Origin: Motiliproteus sp047633175
GTDB taxonomy: Bacteria; Pseudomonadota; Gammaproteobacteria; Pseudomonadales; Balneatricaceae
Length of the DNA: 64,000 nucleotides
Assembly (NCBI GenBank): GCA_047633175.1
Contig: JBLIEQ010000016.1
Span: 1-64,000 of the forward strand
Direction of reading: 5' to 3'
Notes under the pieces: model-generated
What the model saw: only the letters and a program-made list of their open reading frames with translations
Told to the model about the DNA's origin: nothing
Databases searched by the model: none
Translations under genes and position numbers: made by a program
In this document: in pieces, positions 7,964 to 15,207 of the stretch
How the letters are laid out: the number at the start of each line of letters is the position of its first letter
How positions within the stretch are numbered: position 1 is the stretch's first letter

Positions 7964-8857
7964 ATGCGACGCCTACCCCCTCTTAATGCGTTACGCACCT
8001 TCGAAGCGGCCGCCCGCCATGCCAGCTTCAATGCTGCCGCCGATGAACTCTTTGTCACCCCTTCGGCCGTCAGTCATCAGATCAAATCACTAGAACAGTT
8101 TCTGGACCAAAAACTGTTTCAGCGCGGCAAACGCGGGGTAGAACTCACCGCATCAGGTGAAAAATACCTGGTGCCCATACGTCATGCCCTGGATGAGATC
8201 GACGCCGCCACCCGTCTGTTACAGGATGACCCCAATACCGGCATTGTGACCCTTAGCCTCGCGCCGGCATTTCTTAATCGCTGGCTGATGCCTCGGCTGA
8301 TCCGCTTTCAGGAACAATACCCTGATATAGAACTTCGCATGAGCGCATCGCTGGCCGAAATTGATTTCAACCAGACAGATATAGATCTGGCGGTGCGCTT
8401 TGGGCGTGGTAAATGGCCGGATATGAGCGTTGAATTTCTGCTCGGCATGTCTGTAGTGCCGGTGTGCAGTCCTGGGTTAATGCAGGGTAAACACCCCCTG
8501 TTAACCCCGGCTGATATGCGCCGCCACAGGCTTATTCATGTCAGTACCCGGATGGACGAGTGGCGAGCCTGGCTACGCGCTGCCGACATCGACAGCACCA
8601 GCCTGGGTAAAGACCTGCGCTTTTCCAGCACCTCACTGGCCACCGGCGCTGCAGTAGAGGGGCTGGGAATCGCCCTGGCTGATCGCCACCTGGTCACCAA
8701 GGAGCTTAAACGAGGCGACCTGGTGATCCCGTTCGATATCACCCTGGATACCAACAGGGCCTTCTACCTGGCCAGCCCTAAGGATCGACCCCTGAGCTTC
8801 AGTGCCGCACTGTTTCGTATCTGGATTCTAAAAGAGATAACCGAGACGATCGCTTGA
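7964..8857 (+). CDS. LysR-family transcriptional regulator, GcvA-like
   Basis: DNA-binding regulator of 297 residues, normal length for the family. The N-terminal winged helix-turn-helix (about residues 5-64) reads LPPLNALRTFEAAARHASF, AAADELFVTPSAVSHQIKSL, the pattern of the GcvA/AmpR branch. The rest is the periplasmic-binding-protein-like effector domain (about 90-295). LysR regulators commonly act on divergent or nearby genes, so the small gene at 7576 and the lactate/TRAP genes are candidate targets. It converges on the iodate reductase operon, with a bidirectional terminator between them. The effector cannot be told from sequence. Confidence 0.9.
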   Translation: MRRLPPLNALRTFEAAARHASFNAAADELFVTPSAVSHQIKSLEQFLDQKLFQRGKRGVELTASGEKYLVPIRHALDEIDAATRLLQDDPNTGIVTLSLAPAFLNRWLMPRLIRFQEQYPDIELRMSASLAEIDFNQTDIDLAVRFGRGKWPDMSVEFLLGMSVVPVCSPGLMQGKHPLLTPADMRRHRLIHVSTRMDEWRAWLRAADIDSTSLGKDLRFSSTSLATGAAVEGLGIALADRHLVTKELKRGDLVIPFDITLDTNRAFYLASPKDRPLSFSAALFRIWILKEITETIA

Positions 8858-8907
8858 TGGAACCGAGTGTCCCGGCCTCAGAATCTGGCTTATTTGACTA
8901 CAGAGCC

Positions 8908-8940
8908 AAAAAAGGAACCCCCAAATGAGGATCCCTTTTT
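8908..8940. terminator. Bidirectional intrinsic terminator
   Basis: A-rich start (AAAAAAGGAACC), short loop and GGATCCCTTTTT form a stem with one bulge. A T-run lies on the plus side and an A-run on the other, so it can end both the LysR transcript (plus) and the reductase operon (minus). It sits midway between the two convergent stops at 8857 and 9003. Confidence 0.75.
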
Positions 8941-9002
8941 GATTAAGCGCTGTGGGACAGCAGTGATTCTAAGAATTTGCAAAGGTCAAACGGCTCAAGC
9001 CG

Positions 9003-11711
9003 TTACGAGATAGCACCAATGTTTCTTGGAACGAATGAGAAGCTCCTGAATTCGGATTTATATTTGGATTCACCAAGCTTGCGGATACGAGCCACCCCCA
9101 TCTTAAAATTGTAGTTCCCGCTGATATTATCCACCACCCGGGCGGTCAGCGAGTTACTGGGCTGACGCATATCGAGCATATTGGCATAGAGCACACCCTT
9201 CTTCACCGCCGGAGTAACGATCGCTACCGCCGTCACCGCCGCCGTACTCAACTCGATATGGCCGCGTTTAAGCAGCTCGGAGAACTGGAAGTTATTAGAG
9301 TCTACACCGATCAGGGTATCCTTGAATGCGGGGACACGATCGGAGTACATCATCACCTGGTCACCGGATTCGATACCCCTTTTTTTAGCATCGTCGGGAT
9401 GAATCTCAACCCAATTTTCCGGCCAACGCTGGGTCGTGTAGGGACGCCGCTCGATATCGTCAAAACCAGACTGCCAGATCTCGTTGATGCGACCGTTACT
9501 GAACCAGAGTTCATCATCCTTGGGTGCGATCCAAGAGTGGAAGTCGGCAAACAGGCTCCAGGGGTGCTTCTGAATATTGACCTTGCCCGTCTGGCTGTTG
9601 AAGTGGGTCAGCTGCTTCTTCAGAGTGTTGGCCCCCTGAGGACCGTCCGTCAGGCCTTTCTTCTCAAGCTCCACGGCGCTCAGATTGGTGTCGTGCAAGC
9701 GTTTGGTCCCGACCAGCTCAGCCGTATCATAGTTATAGAACACCGGCCCCTGAATACCGTCGGTACCGTATTCACGTAACTTCTGATGCAGGGTCTTACC
9801 CTCCCGATGGGCCGCGACCTTGATCATATGGAAATCCTTACGACTACCGCGACTAAAACGAGACGCTTCTTCGGCGACCTCATTGGAGTCTTTCCAGTCG
9901 AAACCGTCAAAACCCATGCGAGTCGCCAGCTGGGCGATGATCCACCAGTCAGGCTTAGCATCGCCGGGAGCGTCGTAGAATTTTTGATACAGGCGCAGGC
10001 GGCGTTCGCCGTTGGCGCGCATAAAGTTCTCCTCACCCCAGGTGGCGGCAGGGAACACGATATCGGCGAAATGACCTCCGATAGGTTCACGCAGGTAGAT
10101 ATCCTGGTTGATCACCACCATGCCGCCGGAATCCGCGCGTGCTTTGAGAGTATCGATAATCTCCTGTTTGTCGTAGCTGCGCACCTGGTGCGGATTGGTC
10201 GTCACCAACTCCCAGAACTTCTTCTGCAACCCTTGAGATCCACACATCGACTGAATCCAGGTGGTACCTATAACATGGGCGAAGCGGGTGTGACCCGAAT
10301 AGGTCCAGCGATCGGTATCCAGCGCGCGACGCCGACGTCCAGGCAATTTTTCCGGAGACTTGTTGCGCGGGTAACTGCCCCCCTTCTGACCACCGCGCTG
10401 GTGACCACCCAGGCGCCCTATGACCTGTCCCGGGCGCCCACCGGCCCCACAGATAGTCGCTATGGCGCTGATCGCGTTGGTGTTTGCGGTGTTGTTAGAC
10501 CAGTAGAAACCTTTCTCGATCGCAAACGAAGCCTTTACCCGGCTACCATCCGCCTTGGGTTTAGCCAGGGCTGCAGCCGCCAGATAAATCTTATCGACAT
10601 CGACTTGCGCCATCTCTGCAGCGACCGCAGGTTCAAACTCTTTCTGCGCCAGGTTCCATTCTTTATAATCGGCAAAATCCTTGACCTGAAATTTGCCCCA
10701 GGTAGTACGCCACTGCCAGGGAGTATTCCGGGTGCCTTGGCCAAAACCGGATGCGCTTTCCCAGCCGTTATTGACCCACTCCTCTATCCAGGCCTGATCT
10801 TCCCAACCATTCTCCAGAATGACTCTGATGATCGCGCCCACGACCAGGTTATCGGTACCCGGAAGTACATCCAGATGGATCCCGCCGTGCTGCTTCATAA
10901 AGGCGATACCCGCCGTTTCCCGCGGATTCAGGATCACCGTCTTCATTCCGCGACGGATCGCCGGCATCATATGCTGGGTAAAGAGTACAGTCTTGGTTTC
11001 ATAGGGATCGGTACCACAAACCATCAGAGTATCGGCCGAACCCCAGTCATCGTAGCTGGGACCGAAATTATCGAAGCCGGCATCGCGAAAGCCCGGTGTC
11101 GAGGTGACATCCGACGGGGTATCGTGAAAGGTAAAGTTAGGGGTATTGATATGCCGCATCCCGTACTTAGTGACCGCATAAGTGTTCTCGATATATTGGT
11201 ACGAGAAGGTCTTGATGCCATAAGCCGCATCACCATGCTTTTCGCGCACGTAATTGCCCACTTCGGCGGCGATATCCAGCGCGAAGTCCCAGGGCACCGG
11301 CTGCAGAGTGCCACCGATCCGGATCATCGGGCTGGTCAGCCGATCGCGAGTGGGCGTGCTGGGGTTATAGACCTTGGAGGCCAGCAGGCCGCCCCGCATA
11401 CTGGAATCACCATTGGTATTGACGAACTTGGTCTCTTTGTCCGGCAAGATCACCACGTTATGGGCTATATCATTATGCATGACCACATTATGCTGGGTAG
11501 GGGCCACCCAGGCCTGCAGCGCAAAGCTGGGGAAATCTATGCCGAAAGAATTCTCCGCTGCCTTCATGCCCCCGTCCCCGGATCCCACCGGCCAACGGTA
11601 CACTTTATAACCACAGGCGACGATACAGTAGTCGCAGGCGGTAGTGATCACCTCTGCATGCTTGGGGGGTAGAGGCGCATGATCTTCAGGTATGTAATAT
11701 TTAGTAGCCAT
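9003..11711 (-). CDS. idrA: Periplasmic molybdopterin oxidoreductase, probable dissimilatory iodate reductase catalytic subunit IdrA
   Basis: 902-residue member of the DMSO reductase superfamily, arsenite-oxidase (AioA) branch. The N-terminus has C26-x2-C29-x3-C33 (CDYCIVACGYKVYRWP) for a [3Fe-4S] cluster, as in AioA. The fourth position is the Ser-rich SSMRGG, not Cys. Molybdopterin-guanine dinucleotide-binding segments follow: VCGTDPYETKT (about 231), ILNPRETAGIAF (260), LPGTDNLVVGA, and near the C-terminus ELWFSNGRINEIWQSGF. RLGGHQ (433-438) matches AioA's RxGGH motif. There is no export signal; it is presumably carried through the Tat pathway with its Rieske partner. It is last in a four-gene operon with a Rieske protein and two di-haem peroxidases, the combination known from Pseudomonas sp. 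SCT and Denitromonas iodate reducers. Arsenite oxidase is the main alternative, but no aio regulators or cytochrome c are present. Confidence 0.85.
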   Translation of the reverse strand: MATKYYIPEDHAPLPPKHAEVITTACDYCIVACGYKVYRWPVGSGDGGMKAAENSFGIDFPSFALQAWVAPTQHNVVMHNDIAHNVVILPDKETKFVNTNGDSSMRGGLLASKVYNPSTPTRDRLTSPMIRIGGTLQPVPWDFALDIAAEVGNYVREKHGDAAYGIKTFSYQYIENTYAVTKYGMRHINTPNFTFHDTPSDVTSTPGFRDAGFDNFGPSYDDWGSADTLMVCGTDPYETKTVLFTQHMMPAIRRGMKTVILNPRETAGIAFMKQHGGIHLDVLPGTDNLVVGAIIRVILENGWEDQAWIEEWVNNGWESASGFGQGTRNTPWQWRTTWGKFQVKDFADYKEWNLAQKEFEPAVAAEMAQVDVDKIYLAAAALAKPKADGSRVKASFAIEKGFYWSNNTANTNAISAIATICGAGGRPGQVIGRLGGHQRGGQKGGSYPRNKSPEKLPGRRRRALDTDRWTYSGHTRFAHVIGTTWIQSMCGSQGLQKKFWELVTTNPHQVRSYDKQEIIDTLKARADSGGMVVINQDIYLREPIGGHFADIVFPAATWGEENFMRANGERRLRLYQKFYDAPGDAKPDWWIIAQLATRMGFDGFDWKDSNEVAEEASRFSRGSRKDFHMIKVAAHREGKTLHQKLREYGTDGIQGPVFYNYDTAELVGTKRLHDTNLSAVELEKKGLTDGPQGANTLKKQLTHFNSQTGKVNIQKHPWSLFADFHSWIAPKDDELWFSNGRINEIWQSGFDDIERRPYTTQRWPENWVEIHPDDAKKRGIESGDQVMMYSDRVPAFKDTLIGVDSNNFQFSELLKRGHIELSTAAVTAVAIVTPAVKKGVLYANMLDMRQPSNSLTARVVDNISGNYNFKMGVARIRKLGESKYKSEFRSFSFVPRNIGAIS

Positions 11712-11723
11712 TGAGTATTTCTC

Positions 11724-12347
11724 CTAGCCCTGCGCCAAATTTTCGTTACGACCGAATAGCAATCCCAGGATGCCGACGGCATAGATATCGTCGCCGTCGA
11801 CCTCAAGCAAGACCTGAGGCAGGCTCTCGTAGGCCTGACCGGAAACGATGATGCCGTGACGCCGCAGATCAAACAGCGACAGATGGAAGGGGCACTGCCC
11901 CAGAGTCCGGTGCTCATCGGTAGCCAGATAGGAGCCGTTTAGCGGCCCGCCCTGATGGGTGCACATGTAGCTGTAACCCACCACATCCCGCTGGGGACCG
12001 ACGCCACCCCCACCCTGGACGCCCATCTTGACCACCATGCAAGAGGTATTCATGCCGTCATCCGGATAGTTATAATTCACCGGTACGTTTTCCTGCAGCT
12101 CGCTGAACTTAGCCACCAGTTTGCGTGGGTACGCAGTAACGCGTGCCGGCAACGTTTGGGCCTGGGCGGTGCCCGGAAACAGGTTGATACTGATGACGCT
12201 GGCCGCAGCCGCCGTCGAGCCGCTGTACATCAGAAAGTTACGTCGTGACAGCATGCACTTACCGTGTTCGGAGGCGCTCTCTTTATCGTCCTGGGCTTTA
12301 TCATCCTTGGCTTTGTCGGTTCGGGTGTTGGATTTAAAAAAGCTCAT
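11724..12347 (-). CDS. idrB: Tat-exported Rieske iron-sulfur subunit, probable IdrB
   Basis: 207-residue partner of the molybdoenzyme that passes electrons between its [3Fe-4S] cluster and periplasmic c-type haem. A Lys/Asp-rich leader is followed by a twin-arginine signal S34-R-R-N-F-L with an Ala-rich hydrophobic core ending in AQAQ (about 64). The [2Fe-2S] ligands are C129-T-H131 and C152-P-F-H155. The two extra cysteines that form a disulfide in most Rieske proteins are absent: Gly134 and Phe154 take their places. The ATG at 12347 overlaps the stop of the upstream gene as ATGA, which supports translational coupling; the stop is 12 bp before idrA. The AioB family is the close relative. Confidence 0.85.
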   Translation of the reverse strand: MSFFKSNTRTDKAKDDKAQDDKESASEHGKCMLSRRNFLMYSGSTAAAASVISINLFPGTAQAQTLPARVTAYPRKLVAKFSELQENVPVNYNYPDDGMNTSCMVVKMGVQGGGGVGPQRDVVGYSYMCTHQGGPLNGSYLATDEHRTLGQCPFHLSLFDLRRHGIIVSGQAYESLPQVLLEVDGDDIYAVGILGLLFGRNENLAQG

Positions 12348-13591
12348 TTGCTGGCCTCCATTAATTCTTCTTGGGTAAACAAGGCCGCATAGGGCGGAAG
12401 TTTGGGCCATTCCATCAGGATCTTGTCACCAGAGAAGGCGGCCAGAAAGGTCAGCAGATCGGCGACCTCCTTCGACGTTAGTCCCAGCGGCTTGATCAGC
12501 GCGCTCTTGCTGTCGGCAAAGGCGGTGGTACGACCATCGGCGGCAACACCACCCCGGTTGTAGAACTCCACCACATTCTCGAGCGTGGCCAGAGTACCGT
12601 TATGCATATAGGGCGCCGTGTACTGGGTGTAGCGCAGGGAAGGGACCCGGAACTTGCCCTTGTCTTGCTTCAGTTTGCCGCGGAAGTAAACTCCGGGGTC
12701 GGCCTTAGTGGTGCGGTACATCTCCTCGTTGGAACCCTTGCCGTAGAGTTCGTAACGGAAAGTGATCTGCTTGAGGGCCTCTTTTTCCCAGCCCGGATGG
12801 CTAGGAACGCCGACATTGTAATAGGCCTCATTGCTGGCCAGAGGACCGTTGTGGCACTGGACGCAGCCAGCCTTGTTTTCGAACAGGGTCTTGCCCCGCT
12901 TTTGTTGGTCGGACAGTGCCGATGCATCGCCTTGCAGGTAAAGGTCCAGGGGCGTATCCGTCTGCACCAGGGTCCGTTCGAATGCGGCGATCGCCATCCA
13001 GGCGTTACCGATCCTGGGCCACTTGTCGCCGAACACTGACTCGAAGCGCTGCTGATACTCGGGAATCAGCGCCAGCCGGGCTTCCATGATATCCGACTCG
13101 CCGTTGCCAGCCACCGCGCCCTTCGCGGCGCCTTTAGCCTGTTTTTCCAACGAGTTGGCGGAACCGGCCCAGAATAACTTGCCATAGTAGGCGGCGTTGA
13201 TAATGGTCTGGCTATTGCGCCAGTGCACGGTCCCCGGATAGCCCTTGGAGATCGCGGTGGGAAAATCCCAGCCGGCAGAAGGCAGGTGACAGGACGCACA
13301 GGAGGTAGAGCCATCACCGCCAAGACGACCATCAAAGAACAGTAACTTACCCAATTCAATCTTGGCATCGGTCTGTTTGTTATCCGCCGGCACGGGAACC
13401 GGACCCAGTGGGGCCAGGGGGGGATAGTTGGGCAGCACCGCCGCTATCGCGATTTTCGCCTCCTCCTGGACCCCGGGCGCCGCAGGGGCATCCGCTTTCA
13501 GCTGTGAATTACTGGTGCAGGCCACCAGCAGACTGGCACCGATCACGGCGGTCGCCAGCAGTGGGGCACCCGCTCTCATCATTTTTTTCAT
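12344..13591 (-). CDS. idrP1: Di-haem cytochrome c peroxidase-like lipoprotein, probable IdrP1
   Basis: 415 residues, MauG/CcpA superfamily. Residues 1-25 form a lipoprotein signal with lipobox LVAC25, so it is probably anchored in a membrane facing the periplasm. Two c-type haem sites are visible: C98-A-S-C-H102 and C243-V-Q-C-H247. The YMHNG segment near residue 330 and the RVPSLR motif are typical of bacterial di-haem peroxidases. In iodate reducers, the P1 and P2 proteins are proposed to remove H2O2 or reduce intermediates formed from iodate; this role comes from the literature model. The gene starts 12 bp after its paralogue and overlaps idrB by 4 bp. Which paralogue is P1 and which is P2 is assigned here only by position. 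Confidence 0.82.
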   Translation of the reverse strand: MKKMMRAGAPLLATAVIGASLLVACTSNSQLKADAPAAPGVQEEAKIAIAAVLPNYPPLAPLGPVPVPADNKQTDAKIELGKLLFFDGRLGGDGSTSCASCHLPSAGWDFPTAISKGYPGTVHWRNSQTIINAAYYGKLFWAGSANSLEKQAKGAAKGAVAGNGESDIMEARLALIPEYQQRFESVFGDKWPRIGNAWMAIAAFERTLVQTDTPLDLYLQGDASALSDQQKRGKTLFENKAGCVQCHNGPLASNEAYYNVGVPSHPGWEKEALKQITFRYELYGKGSNEEMYRTTKADPGVYFRGKLKQDKGKFRVPSLRYTQYTAPYMHNGTLATLENVVEFYNRGGVAADGRTTAFADSKSALIKPLGLTSKEVADLLTFLAAFSGDKILMEWPKLPPYAALFTQEELMEASK

Positions 13592-13603
13592 TGCATTACT
13601 CCC

Positions 13604-14713
13604 CTAGTTCCTTGTCTCTTTCCAGTTAGAAATCACCTGGTACTGGTAAGACTGAGTGTCGTTATAGACATGCGCTTGAGTCGTCAGCGGGTCACCACTC
13701 AAACTCTTGAGGAAATTAACCAGATCGGCCTGCTCCTGCTGGCTTAGTTTTAAAGGTTTGATCCGGGGATCTTTATTAGAATCCTCACCGCCACCCTGGT
13801 TGTAGAACGCCACCACCTCTTTAAGCGTCTTGAGCATGCCATTGTGCATATAGGGTGCGCTGTACTTAAGCTCCCGTAGTGTGGGGGTCATAAAGGTGCC
13901 GGCATCAGACCTGTCCGATTTTTTCTGGATCACATGTCCGCCCATATCCCGCTTGAGGTTCATGTAATTCTCGACCCCCATAAACATGTTGTAGGCAATA
14001 AAGGCCTGGTGATTCAGAGGATCGAGGAAGATATCCTTATTCTCCGGCACGCCGGTGTTGTGCAGTTGCTCGTCGCTGAACAGCGAGCCGCTGTGGCACT
14101 GAACACAGTCGGCCTTACCCATAAACAGCGCCATGCCGCGAGTGGCGGAGGGACCCAGCTTGTTACGGTCAAACCGTGCATTTCTGGAGGTCAGGGTCTT
14201 GAGGTACTCAGGGATCGCCTTACGCACGCTGCCGTTGGAAGGTTCACCGTAGCCGGCGTCCTCGAAAAGCCGCACATAGACCGGATCCTGTTTGATACGC
14301 TCCTGCATCAGTCGCATATCCATGTTCATCAGATAATCTTCGGTGATCATCTCCCGGGTCACATCGTTGAGATTGGTGCCCAGACGACCATCGTGCATCC
14401 AGCGGCTCTTATGGGCCACGTTGATCAGAGTCGGGGCATTACGGAAGTGGCCATTTCCCGGGTAGCCCGGAGACAATGCCTGCTTTGAAGAGAAGCCGTT
14501 GTCGGGTTGATGACAGGTGGCACAGGAAATCGCCGTGTCGCCGGACAGCCGCTTATCAAAAAACAGCCGTTTTCCCAGCGTGGCCTTGGCCTCGTCTACG
14601 TTCAGTTGCGGTAAGGGTCCCGGATGATTGTCGGCAACGGCCTGGCAGGTCAGCATGGCCAGTCCGACCGCCACCGATATACCGATCTTTCGGGGAGCAG
14701 TGAGTTTACTCAT
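13604..14713 (-). CDS. idrP2: Di-haem cytochrome c peroxidase-like protein, probable IdrP2
   Basis: 369 residues with a Sec signal peptide (cleavage near VADN, residue 28) and no lipobox cysteine at the usual place. Haem sites are C64-A-T-C-H68 and C203-V-Q-C-H207. TPTLRELKYSAPYMHNGML near residue 300 is the family segment around the conserved active-site loop. First gene of the minus-strand operon P2-P1-B-A, with a strong GGGAGGAC ribosome-binding site 7 bp before the ATG. It differs clearly from its neighbour, so the pair is an old duplication and not a recent one. An ordinary cytochrome c551 peroxidase is the alternative, but two in a row before an AioA-like enzyme point to iodate reductase. 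Confidence 0.82.
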   Translation of the reverse strand: MSKLTAPRKIGISVAVGLAMLTCQAVADNHPGPLPQLNVDEAKATLGKRLFFDKRLSGDTAISCATCHQPDNGFSSKQALSPGYPGNGHFRNAPTLINVAHKSRWMHDGRLGTNLNDVTREMITEDYLMNMDMRLMQERIKQDPVYVRLFEDAGYGEPSNGSVRKAIPEYLKTLTSRNARFDRNKLGPSATRGMALFMGKADCVQCHSGSLFSDEQLHNTGVPENKDIFLDPLNHQAFIAYNMFMGVENYMNLKRDMGGHVIQKKSDRSDAGTFMTPTLRELKYSAPYMHNGMLKTLKEVVAFYNQGGGEDSNKDPRIKPLKLSQQEQADLVNFLKSLSGDPLTTQAHVYNDTQSYQYQVISNWKETRN

Positions 14714-14815
14714 CTAGATGTCCTCCCATAGACACTCTATTGGCATTACGCATTGGGTTCGTGTTGAGCCCCTGAACAGCATCAGCGACCCGTGATAAAA
14801 CGCTGTCTTAGGCAA

Positions 14816-14831
14816 AGCAATAATCGATCCA
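14816..14831 (-). promoter_or_regulatory. Candidate sigma-54 promoter for the idr operon
   Basis: On the minus strand TGGATC-GATTA-TTGCT has the invariant GG and GC with correct 10-base spacing and a full TTGC at -12, but a poor -24 box after TGG. Transcription would start near 14804, leaving a leader of about 90 bases before idrP2. The NtrC-type regulator encoded at 20214 makes sigma-54 control plausible. By-eye match only. Confidence 0.35.
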
Positions 14832-15102
14832 ACTTGTTAAAAATATTTTTATAACTATTTTACAACATGTTAAAAGCAAGCAGCCGCAGCAGCCTCTGGA
14901 CTTGCCGAAAGAAATTGCACATAGTGTTCAGCCAGCGAACGCAACAGGTCGTTGAAATTTAACGATACGTTCAATGACCTCCACGCCCGGTCGTCAACAG
15001 TGTCTCGTCGATCGTCGCGCTAAGACTATAAAACCATTACTTACAAAAACTTAGACAAACAATCACCGGGTTATCGCCATCAAGCCCAAGTCTTTATCGA
15101 GT

Positions 15103-15118
15103 TGGTATGAATACTGCT
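15103..15118 (+). promoter_or_regulatory. Candidate sigma-54 promoter for the HEAT-repeat/two-component operon
   Basis: TGGTAT-GAATA-CTGCT has GG and GC at the exact -24/-12 spacing (consensus TGGCAC-N5-TTGCA), about 90 bp before the chosen start codon at 15208. It overlaps the first copy of a GTATGAATACTGCT direct repeat, so the match may be partly chance. Confidence 0.3.
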
Positions 15119-15207
15119 GTGAAAACGACAGTATGAATACTGCTAAGCAGACCCGCACGCTGACTCAGAACGCTGTCAGTGAGCCACAGCCCTTGATGGA
15201 GATCCCG

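Larger units (their letters stand above)
14714..15207. promoter_or_regulatory. Divergent regulatory spacer between the reductase operon and the HEAT-repeat/two-component set
   Basis: About 490 bp, AT-rich in the middle (around 14830-14880). It should contain the promoters of both divergent operons. Visible elements are two candidate sigma-54 sites (listed separately), a near-palindrome CGTTGAAATTTAACG at 14950-14964, and a direct repeat GTATGAATACTGCT at 15106-15119 and 15131-15144. No gene is seen in it. Confidence 0.55.

Noticed and set aside
9786..11672. Long open plus-strand frame (628 codons) opposite the molybdoenzyme gene
   Set aside because: It is the antisense shadow of the idrA-like gene. 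Its translation has no domain, while the minus-strand frame has clear AioA-family motifs.
9003..12347. Arsenite oxidase (aioAB) as the name for the molybdoenzyme and Rieske genes
   Set aside because: Two di-haem peroxidase genes are coupled to them and no aio-type cytochrome or regulator is present, so iodate reductase fits better; the family relation remains real.
14755..14775. TGGCATTACGCATTGG as a plus-strand sigma-54 promoter
   Set aside because: The GG and GC are one base out of register and the gene it would serve is over 400 bp away.
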